From the NCBI GenBank assembly GCA_027451865.1, contig DAIDHW010000001.1, positions 806,353-870,352 on the forward strand: a DNA stretch of 64,000 nucleotides. Direction: 5' to 3'. The notes beneath the pieces were generated by a model. It saw only the letters and a program-made list of their open reading frames with translations. It was not told the origin of the DNA and ran no database searches. The stretch comes from Leptolyngbyaceae cyanobacterium clean351. GTDB lineage: Bacteria; Cyanobacteriota; Cyanobacteriia; DAIDHW01. Below, one piece after another: positions 44,663 to 57,247 of this stretch (positions are counted from its first letter, which is position 1; the number at the start of each line of letters is the position of its first letter). The position numbers were made by a program, and so were the translations under genes.

Positions 44663-46158
44663 TGGAATTTGCGCAGGAGCTGACCCTGCTGTTACGGGCT
44701 TGTTATCCTTTGATCTACATCCCTAGCCTGGAAGAAGAGCGGGTAGAAGCCGCCATTTCCCAGGTGGCCCAGGCCACCGGGCGGACAGTTTACCTGTGGG
44801 ACTACGTAGAGGGCTATCAGGGGAATCCCAACGATAGCGGGTTTGCCCGGCGCAATCCTCTCCAGGCCCTGGAGTTGGGGGAGAAGATGCCCAAAAACGC
44901 CGCCGGCTTGTTTGTGTTGCGGGATTTCCACCGCTTCCTGGAAGACATAGCAGTAGCCCGCAAGCTGCGTAACCTGGCGCGTCTTTTCAAGGCTCAGCCC
45001 AAGAATATTATTCTATTAGCCCCCCACCTGAGTATTCCCGGGGACCTGCGGGAGGTCCTGACTGTACTAGAGTTTCATTTGCCCCGGCCCCCGGAAATCC
45101 GGGCTGAGATCCTTGCTTTGCTGGGGGACCTGGGCCAGGATCTCCCTCAACCTGTCCTAGACAATCTAGTCCAGTCTTGCCAGGGACTTTCCCTGGAGCG
45201 GATCCGCCGGGTGTTGACTAGGGGAATTGCGGCCCGGGGGGAAATTTCTGAGGCGGATGTGGAGTTAGTCCTGGAAGAGAAACGCCAGACGATTCGCCAA
45301 ACCCAGATTCTTGACTTCTACCCAGCCCGGGAGAACATGGCTGATATTGGCGGCCTCAGTTTGCTCAAGGAGTGGCTCTACCGCCGAGGGGAGGCCTTTT
45401 CCGAACCGGCCCGTCAGTACGGCCTCCCCTACCCCCGGGGGCTCCTGCTAGCGGGGATCCAGGGGACAGGTAAATCCTTGACCGCGAAGGCAGTGGCCCA
45501 CCATTGGCACCTGCCCTTGCTGCGCTTGGATGTGGGCCGTCTGTTTGCCGGTCTGGTAGGAGAATCCGAAGCGCGCACCCGGCAGATGATCGATCTTGCC
45601 GAGGCCCTAGCCCCTTGCGTACTTTGGATCGACGAGATCGATAAGGCTTTTGCCGGACTAGATGGCCGAGGAGACAGCGGCACCACTAGCCGGGTTTTTG
45701 GCACCTTTATTACTTGGTTAACTGAGAAAACCTCCCCCGTATTTGTGGTGGCAACCGCCAACAACCTCCCGGCTCTGCCCCCGGAGCTGCTGCGCAAGGG
45801 CCGCTTTGATGAGGTATTCTTTGTAGGTCTGCCAAATCAGGGGGAAAGACGGGAAATATTTAAGGTGCACCTGCGGCAGTTGCGCCCCCACCGTTGGCAG
45901 CAGTACGACCTAGACCGTCTAGCCTACGAGACCCCTGAATTCTCTGGGGCTGAGATTGAGCAGTCTTTGGTAGAGGCTATGCACATCGCTTTCAGTCAGG
46001 GCCGTGAATTTACCACCGAAGACATCTTGAGCGCCGCTAGTCAGCTAATCCCCCTCTCCCGCACTGCCCAGGAGCAGATTCGTCTCCTCCAGGAGTGGGC
46101 TGAAATGGGTAAAATTCGCAACGCCTCTCCTCCTTGGCGACCCAACTCACCTTCCTAA
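44662..46158 (+). CDS. ycf46: Ycf46-type AAA ATPase
   Basis: A 498-residue AAA protein conserved in cyanobacteria and red-algal plastids (Ycf46; Synechocystis Slr0374-like), implicated in responses to inorganic carbon or photosynthesis regulation but of unclear mechanism. The N-terminal half is family specific ([39 protein letters not shown]). The C-terminal half is an AAA module with [25 protein letters not shown] and [15 protein letters not shown] start it at the ATG overlapping the yceD stop. A much longer open frame upstream lies inside yceD and is not used. Confidence 0.94.
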   Translation: MEFAQELTLLLRACYPLIYIPSLEEERVEAAISQVAQATGRTVYLWDYVEGYQGNPNDSGFARRNPLQALELGEKMPKNAAGLFVLRDFHRFLEDIAVARKLRNLARLFKAQPKNIILLAPHLSIPGDLREVLTVLEFHLPRPPEIRAEILALLGDLGQDLPQPVLDNLVQSCQGLSLERIRRVLTRGIAARGEISEADVELVLEEKRQTIRQTQILDFYPARENMADIGGLSLLKEWLYRRGEAFSEPARQYGLPYPRGLLLAGIQGTGKSLTAKAVAHHWHLPLLRLDVGRLFAGLVGESEARTRQMIDLAEALAPCVLWIDEIDKAFAGLDGRGDSGTTSRVFGTFITWLTEKTSPVFVVATANNLPALPPELLRKGRFDEVFFVGLPNQGERREIFKVHLRQLRPHRWQQYDLDRLAYETPEFSGAEIEQSLVEAMHIAFSQGREFTTEDILSAASQLIPLSRTAQEQIRLLQEWAEMGKIRNASPPWRPNSPS

Positions 46159-46170
46159 AGCCTCAACCCC

Positions 46171-46605
46171 TCAGGGGCGTAGCTCTGCCTGCTCCCGACT
46201 AACCAAACTCAGCTGTAACTCTTCTAGGTGCTGTTGGCTATCTACGGGAAGTCGGGGTTGAGGGAGCTCTGTGTTGGGCCAACTAGGCAAGTCATGGCAG
46301 GGACAGATAAGGTTGGCCACCCCTAGGCGCACCACTGGCATTGGCACGCTGCAGCGGGCGCAGGGACTGATTTCCCACCGGTCGGTGAGTAGGTCAGCAA
46401 TGGTTTCGAGGGTCCCCTCCAGGTAGGCATCCTGGCCCTCGGGAGAGAAGACCGTACACCAGAGCTGCTCAAATTGGGGGCTGTAGTCCCCCTCCTGGTA
46501 GATGGGAACGGGGGAGAGACAGACCCCTGCATGTGGTAAACAAACCCTCTTGCCCAGTTGTAGCCAGTGGGCAACATAGCTCCTGACTTGGTCCGTATTG
46601 GCCAT
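46171..46605 (-). CDS. Conserved cyanobacterial hypothetical protein with CxxC motifs
   Basis: 144 residues, no membrane segment. Features are RVCLPHAGVCLSPVPIYQ, a central CARCSVPMPVV and the CPCHDLPSWPN segment, together perhaps a zinc site. The type is familiar from unannotated cyanobacterial proteins, but I can give no function. It follows the amidase gene by 20 bp on the same strand and converges on ycf46 with a 12-bp gap. Confidence 0.75.
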   Translation of the reverse strand: MANTDQVRSYVAHWLQLGKRVCLPHAGVCLSPVPIYQEGDYSPQFEQLWCTVFSPEGQDAYLEGTLETIADLLTDRWEISPCARCSVPMPVVRLGVANLICPCHDLPSWPNTELPQPRLPVDSQQHLEELQLSLVSREQAELRP

Positions 46606-46625
46606 AACCTGCCTCTACTAGTGGG

Positions 46626-48212
46626 CTAGTTGTTGGACACCTGGGTAGAAATATCGGGGTACCCGTGGGTTTGTAGGTATTTTAATATGCCCTGAGCAAT
46701 CCCCTCCGCCATCCGGGTCTCAAAAGTTGGGTCCCTCAAGAGGGGTGCATCGTGAGCTCCCGTCACAAATCCGGTCTCAATTAAGATTGAGGGCATCGTG
46801 GTGCGGTCAATGACGAAAAAGCGGGCAGTGAATAGGCCACGGTTATCAATTTCTCCCCCCGTATCCTTAATATAAGCCCGGTCTACATCCTCCGCCAAGG
46901 CCTCGCTGTGGGGGAAATAGTAGTAGACCTCCACTCCATTAACTTCTGGATGGCTCATGTCAATGGCATTACAGTGGATACTGACGTAAGCATCGGCATG
47001 GACTTCCTCTGCTAGGGCAACCCTAGCGTGCAAGGTGACCGTACGGTGGCCCGGGGTAACCTGGGTGGCGGTAGTGCGGGTAATGTAAACCTGGACCCCA
47101 TGGCTTGCCAGAATATCTCGTACCTGAAGGCCAGTGGCTAGGACTACATCCTCCTCCCGCAGACCCCCAATCCCTACGGCTCCCGTGTCATCCCCCCCGT
47201 GGCCCGGGTCAATCACTACCACCGGCTGACCGGGTTTCGTCGGCAGTGGGGCAGGCCAGCCGTAGGCATTAGTTCCATTTGAGAGGGGGAGCGGTGCGGA
47301 GACCGGCTCTTGGGGGTTGGGAACAGGAGTCGGATAGCTAGACTGATAACCCGTGCGCTGAAACCTTACCAATAAGGAACCTGAATCTAGTTGCTGGACA
47401 CCTGTAACCTGAACCCCAGAGGCGGGATAGAGCAGCAGGGTGAGGCTGTCATGGCTATGCTGCTGGAATTTAACGTCTGTCAGGGGGCTCCCAGGCCCAG
47501 TTGTCGGAGGCCTGATCCCGGGGGCTAGGTGGACTCGAAATAACGAGACCCGATAGGCATAGCCCTGTGGGCCGTAGCTATAGGACACATGACCGGTAGT
47601 GCGGATTAACAGCTCACTACCCCCCAATTCGATTGCCTCAATACGATTAACTGCCTCTGCTGGCTGGTTATGCCAGGGTTGGATTGGGGTGGGGACAGTA
47701 GCTGGAGGAGAGGGGAAGACCGGCTCAGTTGGCGATTCCTGGGGCAGGGGAGGTCCCCCTGCTCCCTGCCGGTTGTACCAGGGTTCACTTGGACTCGGGG
47801 GTATGAGACTAGCTGGGGAGGCAAGTTCAGGGGTGGGCAGGTCTACTTGCCAGTGGTCGGCAGTCAGCCCCTCGATCCGGATCTGTTGGGGATTAAGGGT
47901 GTAGCCTGGGGCCAGCTCCAGGACTATCCGGGTAGTCTGGGGGTCAAATTGGGCAATCCTGAGGGTTTGAATGACCGGGCCGAGGGGCTGACTGAGGGGA
48001 GGGCGGTTCCACTGAATGCCCGGAAGGTCAATCACCAGACGAGTTGGGTCAGCAACTAGCTGCGCTCGGGGCTGAACCCCCACGTCAGTGGTAAAGGAAA
48101 ATTGATTTTGATTAAATTGCCAGTGTTCTAGTTGGTCAGCCCATCCCGGACGAGCACCGAACACTAATAGGGCAGGCACAAGAGCACAGGCAAGGTGGCG
48201 GAGTTTGAGCAA
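46626..48212 (-). CDS. AMIN-domain N-acetylmuramoyl-L-alanine amidase
   Basis: A 528-residue exported cell-wall amidase (AmiC type), which cuts the bond between muramic acid and the stem peptide. A signal peptide (HLACALVPALLVFGARPGWA) is followed by an AMIN domain (about 25-130, RLVIDLPGIQWNRPP), Pro-rich linkers, a second beta-rich AMIN-like segment (about 190-290), and the catalytic Amidase_3 domain. The zinc ligands appear in VVIDPGHGGDDTGAVG, the Glu of LREEDVVLA and AYVSIHCNA; the catalytic Glu is in ILIETGFVT. In filamentous relatives such enzymes also drill septal channels. Confidence 0.95.
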   Translation of the reverse strand: MLKLRHLACALVPALLVFGARPGWADQLEHWQFNQNQFSFTTDVGVQPRAQLVADPTRLVIDLPGIQWNRPPLSQPLGPVIQTLRIAQFDPQTTRIVLELAPGYTLNPQQIRIEGLTADHWQVDLPTPELASPASLIPPSPSEPWYNRQGAGGPPLPQESPTEPVFPSPPATVPTPIQPWHNQPAEAVNRIEAIELGGSELLIRTTGHVSYSYGPQGYAYRVSLFRVHLAPGIRPPTTGPGSPLTDVKFQQHSHDSLTLLLYPASGVQVTGVQQLDSGSLLVRFQRTGYQSSYPTPVPNPQEPVSAPLPLSNGTNAYGWPAPLPTKPGQPVVVIDPGHGGDDTGAVGIGGLREEDVVLATGLQVRDILASHGVQVYITRTTATQVTPGHRTVTLHARVALAEEVHADAYVSIHCNAIDMSHPEVNGVEVYYYFPHSEALAEDVDRAYIKDTGGEIDNRGLFTARFFVIDRTTMPSILIETGFVTGAHDAPLLRDPTFETRMAEGIAQGILKYLQTHGYPDISTQVSNN

Positions 48213-48282
48213 GACAGGGTCACCTCTGAACTTAGTTGAGACAAATGACGAACAATTGGAGATGTAGGAGCCATGAATTAAG

Positions 48283-48327
48283 CAAAAAAAAAGCCGGCCA
48301 GGAGGATTTTACCCTTCCCAGCCAGCT
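48283..48327 (-). terminator. Rho-independent terminator after apcE
   Basis: On the minus strand a roughly 14-bp stem (AGCTGGCTGGGAAGG with CCTCCTGGCCGGCT, G-U pairs allowed) closes a short AT-rich loop and is followed by nine Ts. It lies about 75 bp downstream of the apcE stop. This is the clearest terminator in the window. Confidence 0.85.
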
Positions 48328-48400
48328 AACAGATTATTCGAGGATTCTAGGGGGAGCAAGGGGGAATGAACCAGGCCCTGCTATTTTAACTGGGATGACC

Positions 48401-51892
<3,492 letters not shown>

Positions 51893-51965
51893 TTATGCTG
51901 ACTTTTAGATTAAAACGTTTTGGGTGACACTAACCCAATCGTGAAGAATTATGTATTTGATGGGG

Positions 51966-52445
51966 TCAGGAGCGAGGTAGGGTGTCTAGACTGGCCCGGA
52001 ATTTTCCGGCGTACTCACGAAATCTATAGAGGTCTGCCTGAAGCGTTTTCTCTACCAGGCTGCCGAGAAACAGAGCATCCATAATCTGACCGAGGGGACC
52101 TGGGATGGCGTAGGCAATCGTCAGCTTAACAATACTGCTGTGGCCACGGTCATAGAAGTGGATCGCCCCGCGATTGGGCAGACCATCTACGGATTCAAAC
52201 CTAATCAGCTGGTGTTTGATCAATCGCAGAATGCGAGACCGCCAGGAGAAATTCCACACCCCGAGGGCCAACTGCCACTGTGACAGGTCTGGGTCATCAG
52301 TTAACACCTGTACCGACTTGATCCACAACATCCAATCTGGCATCCGCTCTAGGTCAGACCAGAGATCCCAAACCAGACCTATGGGGCAGGGTACTTCTAC
52401 CTGCACAGTGTGCTCTAGCCAACCAGACTGTGTTCTAACTCCCAA
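51966..52445 (-). CDS. SRPBCC (START-like) family protein
   Basis: 159 residues resembling the polyketide cyclase/dehydrase family of small hydrophobic-ligand binding proteins found throughout cyanobacteria. Marks are VQVEVPCPIGLVWDLWSDLERMPDWMLWIKSV (in pieces), then LIRFESVDGLPNRGAIHFYD, and a C-terminal amphipathic helix. The ligand is unknown. It stands alone downstream of a small unknown gene and upstream of the apcE promoter region. Confidence 0.88.
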   Translation of the reverse strand: MGVRTQSGWLEHTVQVEVPCPIGLVWDLWSDLERMPDWMLWIKSVQVLTDDPDLSQWQLALGVWNFSWRSRILRLIKHQLIRFESVDGLPNRGAIHFYDRGHSSIVKLTIAYAIPGPLGQIMDALFLGSLVEKTLQADLYRFREYAGKFRASLDTLPRS

Positions 52446-52521
52446 TGTCTCACCCTATACCTTAAGACCTAGGCCGATCTTAAACTATCCAAGGCAGCAG
52501 GGCCATAGAAGCTCCTCAAAA

Positions 52522-52725
52522 CTAGGGAAGCTGACGGGAGATAAGCTTTTCAACCTGAGCCTGGGTTTGGTACAAAAGCACCTGACGGCCATCGCCCGCA
52601 GCCCCCAATTGGGTCAGGGAGGGCAGCAAGTTTCGGGATTGGAGAGCCATGTGCAATTGTAAATGGGCAACGTATGCCTGAAAAGTTTCTGGTTGTTCAG
52701 AGCTTAACTGAGATTTCAAGATCAT
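52522..52725 (-). CDS. Small protein of unknown function
   Basis: A 67-residue open frame (MILKSQLSSEQPETFQAYV, then AHLQLHMALQSRNLLPSLTQL, then VLLYQTQAQVEKLISRQLP). I do not recognise the family. The case for its being real is a strong ribosome site, AGGAGA, 4 nt before the ATG, a clear helical pattern, and same-strand placement 76 bp upstream of the SRPBCC gene. No membrane segment or cysteines. Confidence 0.55.
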   Translation of the reverse strand: MILKSQLSSEQPETFQAYVAHLQLHMALQSRNLLPSLTQLGAAGDGRQVLLYQTQAQVEKLISRQLP

Positions 52726-53421
52726 CTGTCTCCTGGAAAGTTACTGTCCATTCAATCTCAACCTTCAAGAGACTAACATGGGTAGCCCAGCTCAGAAATG
52801 GAATGTAACCAACGTTGATATTCAGTTCAAGTTTCTTGACATTGGCCATCTACCTCCCCAGGAGCGGCATCCGCGACTGTGGGGTAAAAGCCTGCCCATG
52901 GAATTCCTTGCTCAACTACCACCAAGAGTCTCGATAACTCCCCATGCTTAGGGGGGGCTATTGCACGATGCCCACCCCTGGATTGCCTCTGGCCAGGCAA
53001 CCTGGAAGCTCGATTTCTCCCCACCGTCGACAATGGGCTTTAGATCAAAAATACTTTCATTAACCCCTGGTTTTTTTAGATGCGCATCCCAGGCCAAGGA
53101 CCCAGCTGAAATTAGCATAAGGTGTCATCAGCTATCCTCAGATGACTGGCGAAACACCCCTAAAAGTCTCCCAGAGGGGAGGAGATTCGTTTCCTAGAAC
53201 ACGGATTTTCAACCCAGAACTAGAAGCCTTGGCCAAAGTCAACCCCCCCGGAGATGCTGCTGCGAATTAATGGTCCTGTAAAGCTTGATTAACTTGCCAA
53301 AGCAAGATAACCTAACCTGTGTTCTTTGTCGTAACCACCAGGAACTGGTGTGCCCTCGGCAAAGTGCGGTGTGAGTGAGTGGTTTCTGGATAGCTAACCG
53401 CAAGTTACTTCAAGGAGGCCG
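52726..53421. other. Unexplained 0.7-kb intergenic region
   Basis: Nearly 700 bp between the small gene and the LysM/M23 peptidase. Short frames exist on both strands (52827-53033 minus, 52961-53197 plus), but neither has a ribosome site or familiar content. No tRNA, rnpB, SRP RNA or tmRNA signature is visible. The last 150 bp should hold the promoter and leader of the peptidase gene, which has an AAGGAGG ribosome site. A conserved RNA or decayed gene remains possible. Confidence 0.35.
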
Positions 53422-54690
53422 ATGTTGAGACAACTAATTGACCGGAAGCCAACGAATCCTGCTTTCCAACCCTTGCCTGCGACCTGCAAGCCTCGCCGCC
53501 TAAGTGCTTCCCTGGCCCTGATCGGGGCTGCCGTATCCCTAGGGAGCAGCTTGATACTCCCCGTTAGTCGCAGTGCTTCAGCAGCAGTATCCCTGACTGG
53601 TAAAGCCCTCAATGCCAGTGCCCCCCTCGGTGCCCTCCCGTTCACCCATCCGGTCCTGGTATCACCTGAAATAGGGGGTCCTCTGGTGCACCGCGTCGTC
53701 CCCGGCGACACCTTGTGGGGCTTGGCTCATACCTACGGGCTGACTGCTCACCACCTAGCTGCCTACAACCACACCTCCCTCCAAGCCCCCTTGCTAGTGG
53801 GGGAGGTCCTGCGCATACCAGGATCCGTGGTACCAGTGTTAGGGTCAATTCGTCCCGGTACAAACGTCGCCATGGTGGGCAACGTCCCTGGGGTCCTTTC
53901 CCCGAGGACCGAACGATATAGGGTCCGCCCCGGGGACACCTTGGCCGGCATTGCAGCTGCCAATGGCGACTCCGTGAGTGTGTTGGCCGCGGTTAACCAC
54001 TTGAGCAACCCTAACCTCCTGTGGGTAAACCAAACTCTACGCATACCGGTAGGTGTGGGCCAGTTACGTACTGATACTTCCCCTGCTGCGGTGTCCCGCA
54101 CCGTAGTAGCAGTAGTGCCAGGCTCTCCTGGGTCAATGACCGAGGCCGATAATCCACCCCTGGTGGCGGCGGCTCTCAGCCCGGGTCACTTTAATCCCAT
54201 TCTCCAGCCCCTAGTGGGCAAAACCGTCTCGCCCCAACTCCCCCCTCTGCCTAGCGCCGACCGGTACCTGCCCCATAGTTCGGTCTTCAATGGTTATATT
54301 TGGCCAACGAAGGGAGTGATTACCTCCGCCTTTGGCTGGCGGCCCAACCCCATGGGGCCCGGCGAGGAGTTCCACAAGGGCATCGACATCGGGGCTCCGA
54401 TGGGGACCCCTATCGTGGCGGCGGCCAGTGGGGTAGTTGTTAGCGCGGGTTGGAACCCTGGTGGCTACGGGAACGTGGTAGAAATTCGTCACCCCAATGG
54501 CAGCTTGACCTTGTACGCCCACGCCAGCCGGGTACTGGTGCGAGCGGGGGAACGGGTGGATCAAGGTCAGGAGATCGCCGAGATGGGTAGCACTGGTTAC
54601 AGTACAGGCCCTCACTGCCACTTTGAAATCCATCCCCCCGGGGAAGGCGCTGTCAACCCCCTTGCTTACTTACCGCGGGTTCCCGCCTAG
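53422..54690 (+). CDS. LysM-M23 peptidoglycan endopeptidase
   Basis: A 422-residue exported murein hydrolase or hydrolase activator. After a basic N-terminus and hydrophobic segment (SASLALIGAAVSLGSSLILP) come two LysM domains (VHRVVPGDTLWGLAHTYGL near 92-137 and YRVRPGDTLAGIAAANGD near 166-210). A linker follows, then an M23 domain with HKGIDIGAPMGTP and GPHCHFEIHPPGE, which supply the zinc and catalytic residues, so it looks enzymatically active. A strong AAGGAGG ribosome site precedes the ATG. It converges on cinA across a hairpin. Confidence 0.94.
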   Translation: MLRQLIDRKPTNPAFQPLPATCKPRRLSASLALIGAAVSLGSSLILPVSRSASAAVSLTGKALNASAPLGALPFTHPVLVSPEIGGPLVHRVVPGDTLWGLAHTYGLTAHHLAAYNHTSLQAPLLVGEVLRIPGSVVPVLGSIRPGTNVAMVGNVPGVLSPRTERYRVRPGDTLAGIAAANGDSVSVLAAVNHLSNPNLLWVNQTLRIPVGVGQLRTDTSPAAVSRTVVAVVPGSPGSMTEADNPPLVAAALSPGHFNPILQPLVGKTVSPQLPPLPSADRYLPHSSVFNGYIWPTKGVITSAFGWRPNPMGPGEEFHKGIDIGAPMGTPIVAAASGVVVSAGWNPGGYGNVVEIRHPNGSLTLYAHASRVLVRAGERVDQGQEIAEMGSTGYSTGPHCHFEIHPPGEGAVNPLAYLPRVPA

Positions 54691-54702
54691 ATCACAGTAA
54701 GT

Positions 54703-54730
54703 CTCTCGGGAATTGAAAGGTTCCCGAGAG
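54703..54730. terminator. Bidirectional hairpin between convergent M23 and cinA genes
   Basis: CTCTCGGGAA (54703-54712) and TTCCCGAGAG (54721-54730) form a perfect 10-bp stem with an 8-nt loop in the 42-bp gap between two convergent stops. There is no long U-tract on either side, but position and symmetry suggest it terminates both transcripts. Confidence 0.7.
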
Positions 54731-54732
54731 GC

Positions 54733-55992
54733 CTATACCGGCTGCATGAGGTGACGGCGCAACTGGTCAAGGGCGGTGCAGGCGCTGACATGACGGATCC
54801 ACTCCCGGTCCCTGGTGCTACCGAACTGGTATCGGAAGTTTTTGACTGAACCATTTGGTTCAGCAATACCAACGTAGACCAGGCCCACGGGCTTAGCTGG
54901 AGTGCCCCCCCCTGGTCCAGCAATACCAGTGATGCTCAGTCCCCAGCTGCTTTTGAGTAGATTACGTACCCCGGCAGCCATCTGCTGCGCCACCAAAGCG
55001 CTAACCGCCCCATCCTGCTGTAAAAGTCCTGGATCCACCCCGAGAACGCTTGTCTTAATCTGGTTGTCGTAGGAAATCACCCCCCCGACAAAGTGGCCGG
55101 AACTCCCGGCTATACTGGTAATCATGGCTCCTAGACCCCCACCGGTACAGGATTCAGCCACCGCCAGGGTAGCGCCACTTTTTTGCAGGAGATTACCTAC
55201 TACCAAGGGTAAAGTTTCTTCGTCGGCACCGTAGTAGTCCTCACCACCAATCTGCCGCAGTTGAGCCTCGATGGGGGTTATCATCTGCACGGCCGCCGCC
55301 TCGGTCTCCGCCCTAGCTGTGACCCGTAGTTTTACCTGACCATAGTTGGCGTAGGGGGCTACAGTGGGGTTTTGAGTCTCCAACAGGGGGCCGATCTTTT
55401 CGACTAGAGCCGATTCCGATATTCCCCAGTACTTCAGGGTCCGACTGTATATCACTGACTGGCCCCAGCCGAGGGATTGCAGGTAGGGGGTGGCAGTCTC
55501 GTGCCACATCCGCTGCATTTCGGTAGGCACCCCAGGAAAAGTCAGGATGGTCAAGCCCGTCCGGGGTTGCCAGATCATCCCTGGGGCACTACCAACTGGA
55601 TTGGGAAGCACCTCAGCCCCTGCGGGCAACCAAGCTTGTTTATGGTTGTTGGTAGGCATGGGCCGGCCGCGCTGGGCAAATTTGCGCTCCATATCCGCCA
55701 GGATTTCTGGGTGCTCCACTAGGGGCGCTGCAAAAAATTCGGCAATGGTTTCCGTGGTCAGGTCATCAGGGGTTGGGCCAAGGCCGCCGGTGAAGATCAG
55801 CAACCGAGCCCGGTCCGCGGCAATGGCCAATACTTTCTTTAGCCGGTCGGGATTATCTCCGACTACGGTCTGATAGTAGTGGGGAATGCCTAGGCGAGCT
55901 AACTGTTGGGCAAGAAACTGGGCATTGCCATTAATGATGTTTCCTAAAAGCAACTCCGTACCGACACAAATAATTTCGGCGCTGAAAACCAT
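54733..55992 (-). CDS. cinA: CinA family protein
   Basis: A 419-residue protein with both CinA domains. The N-terminal MoCF-like (COG1058) domain, residues 1-170, has ICVGTELLLGNIINGN and FTGGLGPTPDDLT. The C-terminal CinA domain, residues 260-410, has ATLAVAESCTGGGLGAMITSIAGSS (in pieces) and GLSITGIAGPGGGTP. Activities known in the family are nicotinamide-nucleotide amidase and ADP-ribose pyrophosphatase, used in NAD recycling. Full length and intact. Confidence 0.96.
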   Translation of the reverse strand: MVFSAEIICVGTELLLGNIINGNAQFLAQQLARLGIPHYYQTVVGDNPDRLKKVLAIAADRARLLIFTGGLGPTPDDLTTETIAEFFAAPLVEHPEILADMERKFAQRGRPMPTNNHKQAWLPAGAEVLPNPVGSAPGMIWQPRTGLTILTFPGVPTEMQRMWHETATPYLQSLGWGQSVIYSRTLKYWGISESALVEKIGPLLETQNPTVAPYANYGQVKLRVTARAETEAAAVQMITPIEAQLRQIGGEDYYGADEETLPLVVGNLLQKSGATLAVAESCTGGGLGAMITSIAGSSGHFVGGVISYDNQIKTSVLGVDPGLLQQDGAVSALVAQQMAAGVRNLLKSSWGLSITGIAGPGGGTPAKPVGLVYVGIAEPNGSVKNFRYQFGSTRDREWIRHVSACTALDQLRRHLMQPV

Positions 55993-56030
55993 AAACCCTG
56001 ATGCTCCCGGTCCCCTCTAGCCTGAAAAAC

Positions 56031-57092
56031 CTAAGAATGGCGAGTACACTTCCATACTTGCCAACTTGTATAGCCTAGTAACACAGTAGCACCGATAGCT
56101 GACCCCAGGCCGCTGGGGATGCCCGAAAAGGCTAGGGCCAAGGTGCCTACCCACAGGGTAAGGACGTAGATAAATAACACCGTCAGCCGGTGGGAAAGCC
56201 CAGCCTGCAGTAGGCGATGGTGCAAATGCCGCTTGTCGGCAATGAAGGGGGACTTGCCGTGGCGTAGACGGTCAAGAATGACCGCGGACATGTCTAGGAT
56301 GGGCACCGCCAGGATTAAGTAGGGCAAAACCACGGCTACTGTGGTGACCACCTTGACCAGACCAATTACCCCCACTCCCGCCAAGGTGAAACCCATAAAG
56401 TAGGCCCCCCCATCCCCCATAAAAATCTGAGCCGGGTTGAAGTTATAGCGTAGAAAGCCTAGGGCTCCCCCCGCCAGGGCAGCAGCGATCAGGGCAGCGG
56501 CTGGCTGATGCATGAATAAGCTACTGATGAGCATTACTACCGCCGCAATTCCTGAAACACCTGCTGCCAACCCATCTAGACCGTCAATCCAGTTAATGGC
56601 ATTCACCATACCCACCAACCAAACCACTGTTACCACCAGACTGACCAGAGGATAGAAATGCACCAATCCCAACCCTGGTACACTCAAAAAGTCAATGTGC
56701 ACTCCAAGCTGCCAGGCGGTCATAGATGTTAGGACCTGCAGAGCCAGGCGGGTGCTAGCGCGCAGGCCAAACAGGTCATCTGCCAGACCAATCATGAAAC
56801 AGCATAGGCCACCGACCGTGACCCCCCAAACCTCATTTGACTGTGCCGCCGATAGGGTACCAAACCCCCCTAAACCCCAGACAACTAGCAGTGCTACCGT
56901 TGCCCCCACAAAAATCCCTACTCCCCCTAGGCGGACCATGGGTTGATGGTGAACTTTCCGGCCTCCGGGTGGGTCTAGGTGCCCGCCCCGAATCCCCAGG
57001 GCTCTAATCACTGGGGTAATCAGCAGGACTACCAGGGCAGATAGAAAAAAAGCAGCCAGATGATACACGGGAGGAAAGACGGTCATAATCAA
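56031..57092 (-). CDS. Undecaprenyl-phosphate sugar-1-phosphate transferase (WecA/TagO-like)
   Basis: A 353-residue polytopic membrane enzyme of the MraY/WecA family that loads a sugar phosphate onto the lipid carrier and so starts a surface polysaccharide. About ten membrane helices are visible. The Mg motif is GLADDLFGLRAS, the NAINWIDGLDGLAAG motif is diagnostic, FMGDGGAYFMGF follows, and HLHHRLLQAGLSHR is the WecA-type His motif, which separates it from MraY. The start may be 57092 or the ATG two codons in. Confidence 0.92.
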   Translation of the reverse strand: MIMTVFPPVYHLAAFFLSALVVLLITPVIRALGIRGGHLDPPGGRKVHHQPMVRLGGVGIFVGATVALLVVWGLGGFGTLSAAQSNEVWGVTVGGLCCFMIGLADDLFGLRASTRLALQVLTSMTAWQLGVHIDFLSVPGLGLVHFYPLVSLVVTVVWLVGMVNAINWIDGLDGLAAGVSGIAAVVMLISSLFMHQPAAALIAAALAGGALGFLRYNFNPAQIFMGDGGAYFMGFTLAGVGVIGLVKVVTTVAVVLPYLILAVPILDMSAVILDRLRHGKSPFIADKRHLHHRLLQAGLSHRLTVLFIYVLTLWVGTLALAFSGIPSGLGSAIGATVLLGYTSWQVWKCTRHS

Positions 57093-57247
57093 AGAGGCTG
57101 CGGGTTTAGGGCGAGTCTACTACATCCACTCTCCCTCTGGAGTGTTAGGCAGCGAGAATGTTGGTTATGGTTGGCAGGATCCATGGGCTCAAGGGGGGAG
57201 GTTAGGATGGAAGGAGTGGAAACCAGTCGAACTACAGAAGTACATAT

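Noticed and set aside
52827..53197. Two short frames in the gap upstream of the LysM/M23 gene
   Set aside because: Neither has a ribosome site or known motif, and they overlap on opposite strands; kept only as part of the gap description.
53280..53421. Possible c-di-AMP (ydaO) riboswitch before the LysM/M23 gene
   Set aside because: Such riboswitches often precede wall hydrolases, but the conserved AACCGGGGGA and GGGGUGAAUC blocks are not present.
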